Positions 35,491-43,194 of a stretch of DNA of 64,000 nt are shown in pieces. Within the stretch, counting starts at the first letter, position 1. Each line of letters begins with the position of its first letter. The notes under the pieces were generated by a model that had not been told where the DNA came from, searched no databases, and saw nothing but the letters and a program-made list of their open reading frames with translations. This DNA comes from Xanthomonas sacchari (GTDB lineage Bacteria > Pseudomonadota > Gammaproteobacteria > Xanthomonadales > Xanthomonadaceae): NCBI RefSeq assembly GCF_040529065.1, contig NZ_CP132343.1, forward strand, positions 1 through 64,000. The letters run 5' to 3'. A program made the translations under genes and the position numbers.

Positions 35491-36722
35491 GTATCTGGAC
35501 ATGTCGCCCCTAGACAGGCGTCATGTCTTCCGACTGATCATCGGAGGAGGTGTGGGAGGTCCAGTCGCTCCTAAAGCTTCGAGCTTGCATCGTAGATCGG
35601 CTCCGCCCTCCACATGCTGGCCCTTGTGTGTCCGAACGGTATCCAGAGTCCGCCCCCGGGCGTGAACTCGCATCGACAAGGCAGGACCGGGCCCAGCGCC
35701 GATCATGACCCTGACACGATGGAGGAATCGCGTATGTCTCCCGTCATCGGCATCGACGTCGCCAAACGCAGTTTCGATGTGGCCATCGATCTGACCAATG
35801 GCAAGCACCGTACCAAGGCCAAGTTGTCCAACGATGCCAAGGGCTTCCAGGCCCTGCAGGCATGGCTGCAGACGCATGCGCAGCCCGATAGCTGGATCGC
35901 CATGGAGGCCACCGGCACCTACCACCAGGCGCTGGCCGAGTTCCTCCACGCACGCGGCTATCGGGTGTGCGTGCTCAACCCGGCGCAGACGGCCGCGTAC
36001 GCACGCAGCCAGCTCAGCCGGGTCAAGACCGATCGCAGCGATGCCAAGCTGATCGCCAGCTATGCCCTGCGTCACCGCGAGCAGTTGCGCCGTTGGCACC
36101 CTGATCCGCCGGCGCTCAAGCAGCTCAAAGCGCTGGTGCGCCGGCGCCAGGACCTGCAACAGATGCTGCAGATGGAGCGCAACCGGCTGGAGGTCGCTCC
36201 GGCCCAGGTAAAGGACTCGATCCAGGTCCATCTGGCCGATCTGCAACACCACATCGCCCAGATCGAGCAGGCCATCGATGACCATATCGACCAGGATCCG
36301 ACCTTGCGTGGGCAGCGCGAGCTGCTGGTGAGCATCCAGGGGATTGCCGACACCAGCGCGGCCTTGATGCTGGCCGAGCTTGGCGATGTGAGGCGCTTCG
36401 CCGATGCCTCGGCGGTGACCGCCTTCGCGGGCCTGAATCCGTGCCTGCAGGAGTCGGGCGAGCGCAAAGGCCACGTCTGCATCTCGCGCACCGGCTCGCC
36501 CCGTCTGCGCGCGGGCCTGTTCATGCCGGCCCTGGTGGCCATGACCCACAACCCGATCATCCGGACGCTGAAACAGCGGCTGAGCGAACGCGGCAAAGCC
36601 GGCAAGCAGATCGTGTGCGCCGCCATGCGCAAGCTCCTGCACCTGGCCTACGGGGTTCTCAAGTCGGGCACGGCGTTCGATCCGAAAAGGGGCCTTGCCT
36701 GCTAGGGGGTAAGACGGTATCT
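35491..36722 (+). mobile_element. IS110-family insertion sequence (boundaries tentative)
   Basis: A single DEDD transposase with ~240 bp of non-coding DNA upstream. No terminal inverted repeats are seen, as is usual for IS110. The hexamer GTATCT occurs at 35491-35496, immediately after the REP palindrome, and again at 36717-36722, just after the transposase. This would define a ~1.23-kb element, a normal IS110 size, but the repeat is short and could be chance. The upstream 35497-35733 segment is where an IS110-group bridge RNA would be encoded. Confidence 0.45.
35734..36705 (+). CDS. IS110-family transposase (RNA-guided recombinase type)
   Basis: 323 residues and apparently intact. The N-terminal RuvC-like DEDD domain has IDVAKRSFDV (Asp8), AMEATGTYH (Glu58) and KTDRSDAKLIA (Asp100/Asp103). 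The C-terminal Tnp20 domain has IQGIADTSAALMLAELGDV and RFADASAVTAFAGLNP, with the catalytic-serine region ISRTGSPRLRAGLF (Ser251/Ser255). A good GGAGGA site lies 8 bp before ATG 35734; the in-frame ATG at 35719 is less likely. IS110 recombinases are guided by an RNA encoded in the element and often target REP palindromes, which fits the adjacent REP. Confidence 0.93.
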   Translation: MSPVIGIDVAKRSFDVAIDLTNGKHRTKAKLSNDAKGFQALQAWLQTHAQPDSWIAMEATGTYHQALAEFLHARGYRVCVLNPAQTAAYARSQLSRVKTDRSDAKLIASYALRHREQLRRWHPDPPALKQLKALVRRRQDLQQMLQMERNRLEVAPAQVKDSIQVHLADLQHHIAQIEQAIDDHIDQDPTLRGQRELLVSIQGIADTSAALMLAELGDVRRFADASAVTAFAGLNPCLQESGERKGHVCISRTGSPRLRAGLFMPALVAMTHNPIIRTLKQRLSERGKAGKQIVCAAMRKLLHLAYGVLKSGTAFDPKRGLAC

Positions 36723-36799
36723 ACAGATCTTCTCGTCCGATAGACCAACTTCAATCAACAGCAGTAGCAACAGCAAAAACTCTAAAGGCTTTCGCCCTT

Positions 36800-37050
36800 G
36801 CGGGCGAGTTACTTTGATCAGCCTTCGGCTGCTGAGAAGCGCTTCTTTGCTCGCGCAAAGAAAAGGTAACCAAAAGAAAGCGCGCCCTGCCTCGCGCCCT
36901 CCGCGCTACGCGCTCCGGGTCCGCGTCCAGCACGGGTATCCGCGGAAGGGGCATCCTGCCCCTGCCGCGGACGGCGTACATCCATGTACGCCGCCCTTCG
37001 GGTTTTTCCCCGCGCTGGCCGCCGCTTCGGAAGGGAACCCGGTAAATCAA
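36800..37050 (-). repeat. ~250-bp dispersed element, right copy (inverted)
   Basis: Reverse complement of the element at 35150-35395, with moderate divergence. Shared blocks include AAAGAAAAGGTAACCAAAAG, GCATCCTGCCCC and GTACATCCATGTACGCCGCC. Together with the left copy it brackets the transposase symmetrically. Only one transposase is present, so it is not a composite transposon in the usual sense. Confidence 0.8.
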
Positions 37051-37120
37051 AAGCCAGAGCAACAGCCAAAGCCAAGCAACAGCCGAGGCAACAGCAACAG
37101 CAACGGCGATGGCGACGGCG

Positions 37121-37170
<50 letters not shown>

Positions 37171-37339
37171 CACGTCGATGCTGCACGCCTTGAGTAGGAG
37201 CGGCTTCAGCCGCGACAAGCGACGCTGGAAAACAACCACGTCGGCAACCTCTCCGGCTCAGTCACCAACTAGCTAGACGCCACAACAGTACCTTCAACTC
37301 TGCCTGGCACCGCCTGATGGTCTCAAGCGCAGCGCACCG

Positions 37340-37882
37340 TTACCCCAGCGCCGCGTCGATCGCCGCGCGCAGGCGCGGATCCTCCGCGGTGACGTCCGGA
37401 GCGAAGCGCGCGCGGACCTGGCCGTCGCGGCCGATCAGGAACTTCTCGAAGTTCCACAGCACGCCCGGCGCCGGATTCGGCTCGATGCCGTAGCCGGCCA
37501 GCTTCTCGCGCATCGGACCCTCGCCCTCGGTCTGCGGCTGCGCGGCGATCAGCGCGCGGTACAGCGGATGCGTGTCCTCGCCGGTGACCGCGATCTTGGA
37601 GAACATCGGGAAGGTCACATCGTAGGTGAGCTGGCAGAACTGCTGGATCTCCGCCTCGCTGCCCGGCTCCTGCCCCTTGAAGTCGTTGGCCGGGAAGCCC
37701 AGCACTTCCAGCCCCGCAGCCTGCTTCTCGCGGTACAGCGCTTCCAGGCCCGCGTACTGCGCAGTGAGGCCGCACTTGGAAGCGACGTTGACGATCAGCA
37801 ACACCTTGTCCGCGAACTCGGCCAGGGTGGCCGGCTGGCCATCGATGCGGGTCAGCGGAATGGCGGTCAGCGACTCGGACAT
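37340..37882 (-). CDS. glutathione peroxidase (thioredoxin-fold, Cys type)
   Basis: 180 residues. The active-site Cys37 lies in NVASKCGLT. FPANDFKGQEPGSEAEIQQF and VLWNFEKFLIGRDG contain the conserved Gln and Trp-Asn of the GPx catalytic tetrad. It reduces peroxides in the cytoplasm, in bacteria often with thioredoxin. ATG 37882 has GAGG at good spacing; ATG 37888 is too close to it. It is a solitary gene. Confidence 0.93.
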   Translation of the reverse strand: MSESLTAIPLTRIDGQPATLAEFADKVLLIVNVASKCGLTAQYAGLEALYREKQAAGLEVLGFPANDFKGQEPGSEAEIQQFCQLTYDVTFPMFSKIAVTGEDTHPLYRALIAAQPQTEGEGPMREKLAGYGIEPNPAPGVLWNFEKFLIGRDGQVRARFAPDVTAEDPRLRAAIDAALG

Positions 37883-38061
37883 GGGCATTACCTCGGTCGA
37901 AAAGAAGCGTCAGCATAGTCGTTGCGGCTACGGCGCAGCGGAAGCCCGGGACCCCTCACTCAGCGCCGCGACAGGCGACTGTCCGCTGACCAGGTGTCCC
38001 ACATCGGCGCACCACACACTCCATCGACGTTCACGTGACGACGCCTCTCAGCCGCGTGCCC

Positions 38062-39651
38062 TCAGCCGGACTCGTCGCCCGCAGCCTCGTCCGCCTCGGC
38101 ATCGTCCAGCGGCAGCGACAGTTCAAGCAGCGGCGCGGCCTGCGCATCGGCCAGGGTCTCGACGCCGCGCAGGCGGCGTTCGATGGTGCGGGTCTTGCGG
38201 CTGGCCTCGCCCAGGCTCTTGCCGACGGTGCTGATCTGCTTCTCGGCCTTTTCCAGGATGCCGGCGAACTTGCCGAACTCGCTCTTGACCGCCGCCAGCA
38301 CGCCCCACACCTCGCTGGAGCGCTTCTCGATGGCGAGCGTGCGGAAGCCCATCTGCAGGCTGTTGAGCAGGGCGGTAATGGTGGTCGGCCCGGCAACGAC
38401 GATGCGGTGCTCGCGCTGCAGCAGGTCGGCCAGGCCGGGGCGGCGCAGGGTCTCGGCATACAGGCCCTCGGTGGGCAGGAACATCACCGCGAAGTCGGTG
38501 GTGTGCGGCGGGGCGATGTACTTGTCGCCGATCGACTTGGCCTGCACCCGGATCGCGCGCTCCAGTTGCACCCCCGTCGCCTGCACCAGTTCCGGATCGC
38601 CCTGCTCCTGCGCGTCGAGCAGGCGCTCGTAGTCCTCGCGCGGGAACTTGGCGTCGATCGGCAGCCACACCGGCGTGTCCTCGTGGCCGCGGCCGGGCAG
38701 GCGCACGGCGAAATCGACCATCTCGTTGCGCTCCGGGCGCACCCGCACGCCACGCGCATACTGCTCCTGGGTCAGGGTCTGCTCGAGGATGTTCTCCAGC
38801 TGCACCTCGCCCCAGCCGCCGCGGTTCTTGACGTTGCTCAGCACGCGCTTGAGGTCGCCGACGCCGGTGGCCAGCTGCTGCATCTCGCCCAGGCCGCGCT
38901 GGACCTGCTCGAGCCGTTCGGAGACCAGCTTGAACGAGGCATCCAGGCGCGTGTTGAGGGTGGTCTGCAGCTTCTCGTCGACAGTGCCGCGCATCTGTTC
39001 GAGCTTGGCCGCGTTGTCGGCCTGCAGTTCCTTCAGCCGCTCCTCCAGGGTGGCGCGCATCTCGCCCATCCGCTGCTCGTTGCGCTGGACCAGGTCGCCC
39101 AGGCGCTGGCCGAGTGTGTCGGCGAAGCGCTGCTGCGCGTCCGCGCCTTCCTGGCGGCCCTTGCGCGCGTCCTCGAGCAAGGCCTCGCGCAGCGCGCCCA
39201 GCTGCGCGTCGATGCGCGCGATCAGTTCGGCCTGCTGCTGGCCGAACTGGGCCATGCGTGCGTCCTGCTGCTGGCCGAAGGCGTCGAGCTGGCCGCGGAT
39301 CTCGACCAGGCGCTGGCTCAGCAGCTCGGCCATGCGCTGCTGCGCGGCGCCGGCCTCGACCCGGCCGCGCCGCGCGTCCTCGGTCAGCGCTTCGCGCAGT
39401 AGGTCCAGCCGCTGATCGGTGCGAGTGGACAAGTCGGCCAGGTGGCGGGCGAAGCCTTCGCTGCGCGCGTCCTGCTGGCGGGCCAGGCTGTCGAGCTGCT
39501 CGCGCAGTTCGCCGCGGCCGCTGCGCTGCTCCTCGCGCAGGGCCGCCTCCAGCGCGGTGTGGTTGCCCCGCCGCAGCAACACGGCCAGCAACAGGGCGAT
39601 GACGGCGCACAACAGGCCGGCGAGGATCAGGAAATGGGCATCGTTCTGCAT
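38062..39651 (-). CDS. rmuC: DNA recombination protein RmuC
   Basis: 529 residues. One N-terminal membrane helix (LILAGLLCAVIALLLAVLL) is followed by a long coiled coil rich in Gln/Arg/Glu (~30-260). The RmuC nuclease-like domain (~270-470) contains LSNVKNRGGWGEVQLENILE, LPIDAKFPREDYERLL and VAGPTTITALLNSLQMGFRT. Family members limit recombination between inverted repeats, which is notable in a genome this rich in palindromes. Confidence 0.94.
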   Translation of the reverse strand: MQNDAHFLILAGLLCAVIALLLAVLLRRGNHTALEAALREEQRSGRGELREQLDSLARQQDARSEGFARHLADLSTRTDQRLDLLREALTEDARRGRVEAGAAQQRMAELLSQRLVEIRGQLDAFGQQQDARMAQFGQQQAELIARIDAQLGALREALLEDARKGRQEGADAQQRFADTLGQRLGDLVQRNEQRMGEMRATLEERLKELQADNAAKLEQMRGTVDEKLQTTLNTRLDASFKLVSERLEQVQRGLGEMQQLATGVGDLKRVLSNVKNRGGWGEVQLENILEQTLTQEQYARGVRVRPERNEMVDFAVRLPGRGHEDTPVWLPIDAKFPREDYERLLDAQEQGDPELVQATGVQLERAIRVQAKSIGDKYIAPPHTTDFAVMFLPTEGLYAETLRRPGLADLLQREHRIVVAGPTTITALLNSLQMGFRTLAIEKRSSEVWGVLAAVKSEFGKFAGILEKAEKQISTVGKSLGEASRKTRTIERRLRGVETLADAQAAPLLELSLPLDDAEADEAAGDESG

Positions 39652-39887
39652 GCGGCCAGTGTAGCCGGCCGCGTCTCAATCGCTGCGCCACGCGCCGGCA
39701 CGCGGAGGAGAGCGGATATACCTTGGTATCGCCGCCATGGCCTCATGCAGGCTGGTGCACACCTGAGCCGCATGCCAAGCTTTGCGCCACCCGCTCCTGG
39801 CCCGGCCAGTGAGCGGCACCGCGGCATCCGACCGCGCCAGACCGTCGCGCTCCGCGCGATCCGTTCCCCCTGACACCGGAGGCGAGC

Positions 39888-39968
39888 ATGGACCCCGATC
39901 CGCATCGACGCGGCGTCAGCGCCGCATTCCCCCACCGCTCCCCTCGCCTGGTCGCTGCCCGGCGCTGA
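39888..39968 (+). CDS. 26-residue leader peptide, MDPDP-type, upstream of the MgtC operon
   Basis: A short ORF with a strong ribosome-binding site (GGAGGCGAGC, then ATG) begins Met-Asp-Pro-Asp-Pro and has further prolines at positions 15 and 19. It ends RRGVSAAFPHRSPRLVAARR, stop at 39966-39968. Enterobacterial MgtL, the leader of the Mg2+ transporter gene mgtA, begins Met-Glu-Pro-Asp-Pro. Acidic-Pro starts are known to destabilise ribosomes at low Mg2+. The position before an mgtC-family gene makes a Mg2+-sensing role plausible. It is unproven, and the rest of the peptide is unrelated. Confidence 0.55.
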   Translation: MDPDPHRRGVSAAFPHRSPRLVAARR

Positions 39969-40035
39969 GCCGGAAGACGCCCGCTGCCCGCACGCTGCGA
40001 CGTCCTTGCCGGCCACGCGCCGCAAGGAGGTCGTC
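39969..40035 (+). promoter_or_regulatory. candidate attenuator: two mutually exclusive hairpins, one hiding the Shine-Dalgarno
   Basis: Hairpin 1: GCCGGAAGACG (39969-39979) pairs with CGTCcTTgCCGGC (40001-40013), 11 pairs with two bulges. Hairpin 2: TCCTTGC (40003-40009) pairs perfectly with GCAAGGA (40022-40028), extended by GACG/CGTC (39999-40002 with 40032-40035). It buries the AAGGAGG ribosome-binding site of the gene at 40036. The two structures share 40001-40009 and cannot coexist. Hairpin 1 begins one base after the leader stop codon, so a ribosome completing the leader would mask its first arm and favour SD closure. There is no U-tract, so this is translational rather than intrinsic transcription control. 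Confidence 0.55.
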
Positions 40036-40362
40036 ATGTTCGTGTTCTCGCTGTTTTCCCGTCGTTTCCGCCTGCAGCGCTGCCTGCAGCGCGCGCTGCG
40101 CGCCGCGGTCGCCATGCGCCGCACCGAGGCGCTGCGCCATCTGCTCGCCGCCCACGGCGCGCGCGCCTTCGCGCTGGCGCTGTCCGCGCAGTCACCGCGG
40201 GTGATGGCCGATGCACTGTCGCTGCTGTCCGTCGCCGACCGCATCCGGGTCCGCGCGCGGCTGCCGCATGCGGCGCAGCGGCGCCTGCACGAGGCCGGGG
40301 TGAGTGCCCCGGCGGCGCACTGGCTGCCTGCCGCGCTGGCGTGGCGGCCCGGGGTGCGCTGA
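40036..40362 (+). CDS. small basic protein, function unknown, first gene after the leader
   Basis: 108 residues, Arg/Ala/Leu-rich (LQRCLQRALRAAVAMRRTEA), with predicted helices throughout and no signal peptide or membrane segment. It has an excellent Shine-Dalgarno (AAGGAGG) that lies in the attenuator, so its translation is the likely regulated step. I do not recognise it. It precedes the MgtC-family gene by 126 bp on the same strand and is probably co-regulated. Confidence 0.65.
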   Translation: MFVFSLFSRRFRLQRCLQRALRAAVAMRRTEALRHLLAAHGARAFALALSAQSPRVMADALSLLSVADRIRVRARLPHAAQRRLHEAGVSAPAAHWLPAALAWRPGVR

Positions 40363-40453
40363 GTCGCATCTGTCCGTCGCCACGATGCGAGCTGCCATCT
40401 CGCCGCGGCATCATCGGCCCCCGTCCCTGCCCACTCCCTTCCCCGGAGCCGCC

Positions 40454-40489
40454 ATGCGCGCTCCCCTCGCCCACTGGAACGCGCCCTGA
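40454..40489 (+). CDS. 11-codon mini-ORF overlapping the MgtC start
   Basis: MRAPLAHWNAP, preceded by CCCGGAGCCGCC. Its TGA (40487-40489) overlaps the ATG of the MgtC-family gene as TGATG. The MgtC gene itself has only a weak ribosome-binding site, so translation may depend on ribosomes reinitiating from this mini-ORF. It is too short to judge by composition. Confidence 0.4.
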   Translation: MRAPLAHWNAP

Positions 40490-41217
40490 TGGAAGCCCTG
40501 CGCCTGTTCAATCTCGGCTCGCTGCTCGACACCCTGGTGAGCCTCACCGCCGCCTTCGTGCTCGGCGCGATCATCGGCTTCGAGCGCCAGGTGCGCCAGC
40601 GCACCGCCGGGCTGCGCACCAACACCCTGGTCGCGGTCGGCGCGGCGATCTTCGTCTCGCTCGGCGACCGCCTGTTCGAGATCCACGGCGGCACCCAGGG
40701 CGCGGTGCAGGTGGTGGCCTACGTGGTCTCGGGCATCGGCTTTCTCGGCGCCGGCGCGATCATGAAGGAAGGCGCCAACGTCACCGGGCTCAACACCGCG
40801 GCCACGCTGTGGGGATCGGGCGCGGTCGGCGCCTGTGCCGGCGCCGGGCTGGTCGCCGAGGCGGTACTGGCGGCGATGTTCGTGTTGCTCAGCAATACCC
40901 TGCTGCGGCCGATGGTGAACCGCATCAACCGGCATCCGCTGAAGGAATCCTCGCTGGAAGCCACCTACATGTTCTATGCGATCTGCGCGCGCGAGGTGCA
41001 CGGCGAGGTGCGCGAGCGGCTGATCGAACTGCTGGAGGAGGCGCACTACCCGGCGCGCGAGGTCGAGCAGCATCCGTTCGGGCAGCGGGACGTGGAGATC
41101 GCCGCGACGCTGTATGCCACCGCGGTGCGCGCCGAGGAACTGGATGAAGTTGTGCAGCGCCTGGAGGGCGAACCGGGTGTACAACAGGCGTTCTGGAACG
41201 CCGGCGCCGAAGCCTGA
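40489..41217 (+). CDS. MgtC/SapB-family membrane protein
   Basis: 242 residues. The N-terminal half (~1-140) is the MgtC membrane domain, with four to five helices and the hallmark LGAIIGFERQVRQRTAGLRT, GIGFLGAGAIM and GLNTAATLWGSGAVGACAGAG. The C-terminal half (~150-242) is an ACT-like soluble domain. MgtC proteins help cells survive low Mg2+ or acid stress and, in pathogens, life inside the host; Salmonella MgtC inhibits the F-ATPase. The upstream leader peptide and attenuator fit Mg2+-linked control. A histidine kinase follows after 42 bp. Confidence 0.9.
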   Translation: MEALRLFNLGSLLDTLVSLTAAFVLGAIIGFERQVRQRTAGLRTNTLVAVGAAIFVSLGDRLFEIHGGTQGAVQVVAYVVSGIGFLGAGAIMKEGANVTGLNTAATLWGSGAVGACAGAGLVAEAVLAAMFVLLSNTLLRPMVNRINRHPLKESSLEATYMFYAICAREVHGEVRERLIELLEEAHYPAREVEQHPFGQRDVEIAATLYATAVRAEELDEVVQRLEGEPGVQQAFWNAGAEA

Positions 41218-41259
41218 GCCAGCCATGCCCAACCTCGTCACTTCCATGCCACGCCGCCG

Positions 41260-42330
41260 ATGATCGCCTGGTTCAAGCCGCTGCCGCCGCACCGCCGCCT
41301 GCTCGGCCTGGCCGCGCTGTGCCTTGCGCTGGGCGCGATCTTCGTCGCCGACACGGTCACCGACTACGCGGTGGCGGCGGCGCTGTTCTACACCGTGGCG
41401 ATCCTCGGCGCGGTGCGGCTGCTGGCACCGGTCGGACTCGGCGTACTGGCCGGCATCTGCGTGGTGCTGGTCGTGCTCAGCTTCCATCTCACCCACGCCG
41501 GCGCCTACCACGTCGGCGTGATCAACTCGGCGATCAGCATCGTGGTGGTGGCGGTCACCGCCTCCATCGCGGTGCGCATGGAGCGCGCCAAGGCCGCCGC
41601 GCACGCGGCGCAGGCGCAATTGCTGCGGCTGGCGCGGGTGCGCAGCCTGGGCAGCCTCACCGCCTCGATCGCGCACGAGGTCAACCAGCCGCTGGCGGCC
41701 ATCGTCACCAGCGGCAATGCCTGCCAGCGCTGGCTCGACCAGCAGCCGCCGAACCTGGACAAGGCGCGCGCGGCGCTGGCGCGCATCCTCGCCGACGCCG
41801 AGCGCGCCGGCGAGGTGATCGCACGGGTGCGCAGCCTGACCCGCGGCGAGGCGCCGCAGCAGCGCGCCTTCGATCTCAACGCCGCGGTCAACGAAGTGCT
41901 GGCGCTGTCGCAGGGCGAACTGGAGCGCAGCGCGGTCAGCGTGCACACCGAACTGTCGGCGCTGCTGCCGCCGGTGTCGGCCGACCCGGTGCAGATCCAG
42001 CAGGTGATCGGCAACCTGCTGCTCAATGCGATCGAGGCGATGGCCGCCACGCCGCCAGCACTGCGCACGCTGCGCATCGTCACCGAACGCGAGGACGCAC
42101 GTTCGGTGCGGCTGAGCGTGGCCGACAGCGGCGAAGGCCTGACCGCACAAGCGCAGGCGCACCTGTTTGATGCGTTCTGGACCACCAAACAGGGCGGCAT
42201 CGGCATCGGCCTGAGCATCAGCCGCAGCATCGTCGAGGCCGGCGGCGGCCGCATCTGGGCCGAACCGGGGCGACCGTGCGGCGCGGTGTTCCACGTGTGC
42301 CTGCCCACCGCCAACGGAGTGCGGCCATGA
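41260..42330 (+). CDS. membrane sensor histidine kinase
   Basis: 356 residues. Three or four N-terminal membrane helices (~12-105) have little periplasmic sequence, so it probably senses within the membrane. The H-box is TASIAHEVNQPLAA (His139). The N-box is NLLLNAIEAM, and the G-boxes are DSGEG and GGIGIGLSISRSIV. It is of the FixL/DctB-like subgroup that pairs with FixJ-type regulators. Its stop overlaps the response regulator start (ATGA). The signal is unknown. Confidence 0.92.
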   Translation: MIAWFKPLPPHRRLLGLAALCLALGAIFVADTVTDYAVAAALFYTVAILGAVRLLAPVGLGVLAGICVVLVVLSFHLTHAGAYHVGVINSAISIVVVAVTASIAVRMERAKAAAHAAQAQLLRLARVRSLGSLTASIAHEVNQPLAAIVTSGNACQRWLDQQPPNLDKARAALARILADAERAGEVIARVRSLTRGEAPQQRAFDLNAAVNEVLALSQGELERSAVSVHTELSALLPPVSADPVQIQQVIGNLLLNAIEAMAATPPALRTLRIVTEREDARSVRLSVADSGEGLTAQAQAHLFDAFWTTKQGGIGIGLSISRSIVEAGGGRIWAEPGRPCGAVFHVCLPTANGVRP

Positions 42331-42947
42331 CCACCGACGCGAGCGCCCGCCCGGTGGTGTACCTGATCGACGACGACGCCTCGATCCGCGCCGCGCTGGA
42401 AGACCTGTTCGCCTCCGTGGACCTGCAGGTGCATGCCTTCGCCTCGACCCGCGACTTCCTGGCGCACACATGCGTCGACGCGCCGAGCTGCCTGGTGCTG
42501 GACATCCGCATGCCCGGACAGAGCGGCATGGACTTCCACCGCACCATGCACGAGGCCGGGTTGGCGCTTCCGACCATCTTCATCACCGGCCATGGCGATA
42601 TCCCGATGAGCGTGGAGGCGATGAAGAACGGCGCGATCGAGTTCCTGACCAAGCCATTCCGCGACCAGGACCTGCTCGATGCGATCGGCCAGGGCATCGC
42701 CCGCGACCGCGCGCGCCGCGCCGCCGAAGCCGTGCAGGCCGAGCTGCAGGCACGCTGGGCGCGGCTCAGCGCCGGCGAACGCGAGGTGGTGGAACTGGTG
42801 GTGCAGGGCCTGCTCAACAAGCAGGTGGCGGCGCGGCTGCAGCTCAGCGAGATCACGGTGAAGGTGCGCCGCGGCAATGCGATGCGCAAGCTGGAGGTCG
42901 GCTCGCTGGCGGAGCTGGTGCGGCTGGCGGAGCGGCTGGGTCGATAG
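42327..42947 (+). CDS. FixJ/LuxR-family response regulator
   Basis: 206 residues. The receiver domain has the phospho-acceptor Asp59 (LVLDIRMPG), Thr87 (FITGHGD) and Lys109 (EFLTKPF). The LuxR-type HTH (~140-203) contains LSAGEREVVELVVQGLLNKQ and SEITVKVRRGNAMRKL. It is translationally coupled to the kinase, so it is its cognate partner. The targets are not evident. The MgtC gene immediately upstream is an obvious candidate. Confidence 0.93.
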   Translation: MTTDASARPVVYLIDDDASIRAALEDLFASVDLQVHAFASTRDFLAHTCVDAPSCLVLDIRMPGQSGMDFHRTMHEAGLALPTIFITGHGDIPMSVEAMKNGAIEFLTKPFRDQDLLDAIGQGIARDRARRAAEAVQAELQARWARLSAGEREVVELVVQGLLNKQVAARLQLSEITVKVRRGNAMRKLEVGSLAELVRLAERLGR

Positions 42948-42971
42948 AACACGCTGATGCACAGGTATTCG

Positions 42972-43037
42972 GTAGGAGCGGCTTCAGCCGCGACAGGCGT
43001 CATCGGCAACGCCCGTCGCGGCTGAAGCCGCTCCTAC
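42972..43037. repeat. REP inverted pair
   Basis: GTAGGAGCGGCTTCAGCCGC and TCGCGGCTGAAGCCGCTCCT face each other over a short AT-containing centre. It lies downstream of the response regulator, where it could act as a 3' mRNA barrier. The remaining 157 bp to the permease show no other feature. Confidence 0.88.
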
Positions 43038-43194
43038 GCGACAGAGAGATACAGCGGTCTCCGCGCGATAAAGCCGGACACGCGCTTCGCATCGACCAGC
43101 ACAAGCGCCGAGCCATACCGCGCCACAGGCATAGCTTTGCTGCACCGCATTCGGCGACACTGCCGGGCTTGTCACTTCCGCACCCGAGGCCCGC

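Noticed and set aside
35150-37050. Composite transposon
   Set aside because: The flanking inverted elements carry no transposase and are non-coding. Only one transposase is present between them.
39969-40013. Intrinsic transcription terminator in the MgtC leader
   Set aside because: The hairpin is followed by GGCCACGCGC rather than a run of T, so translational control is the better reading.
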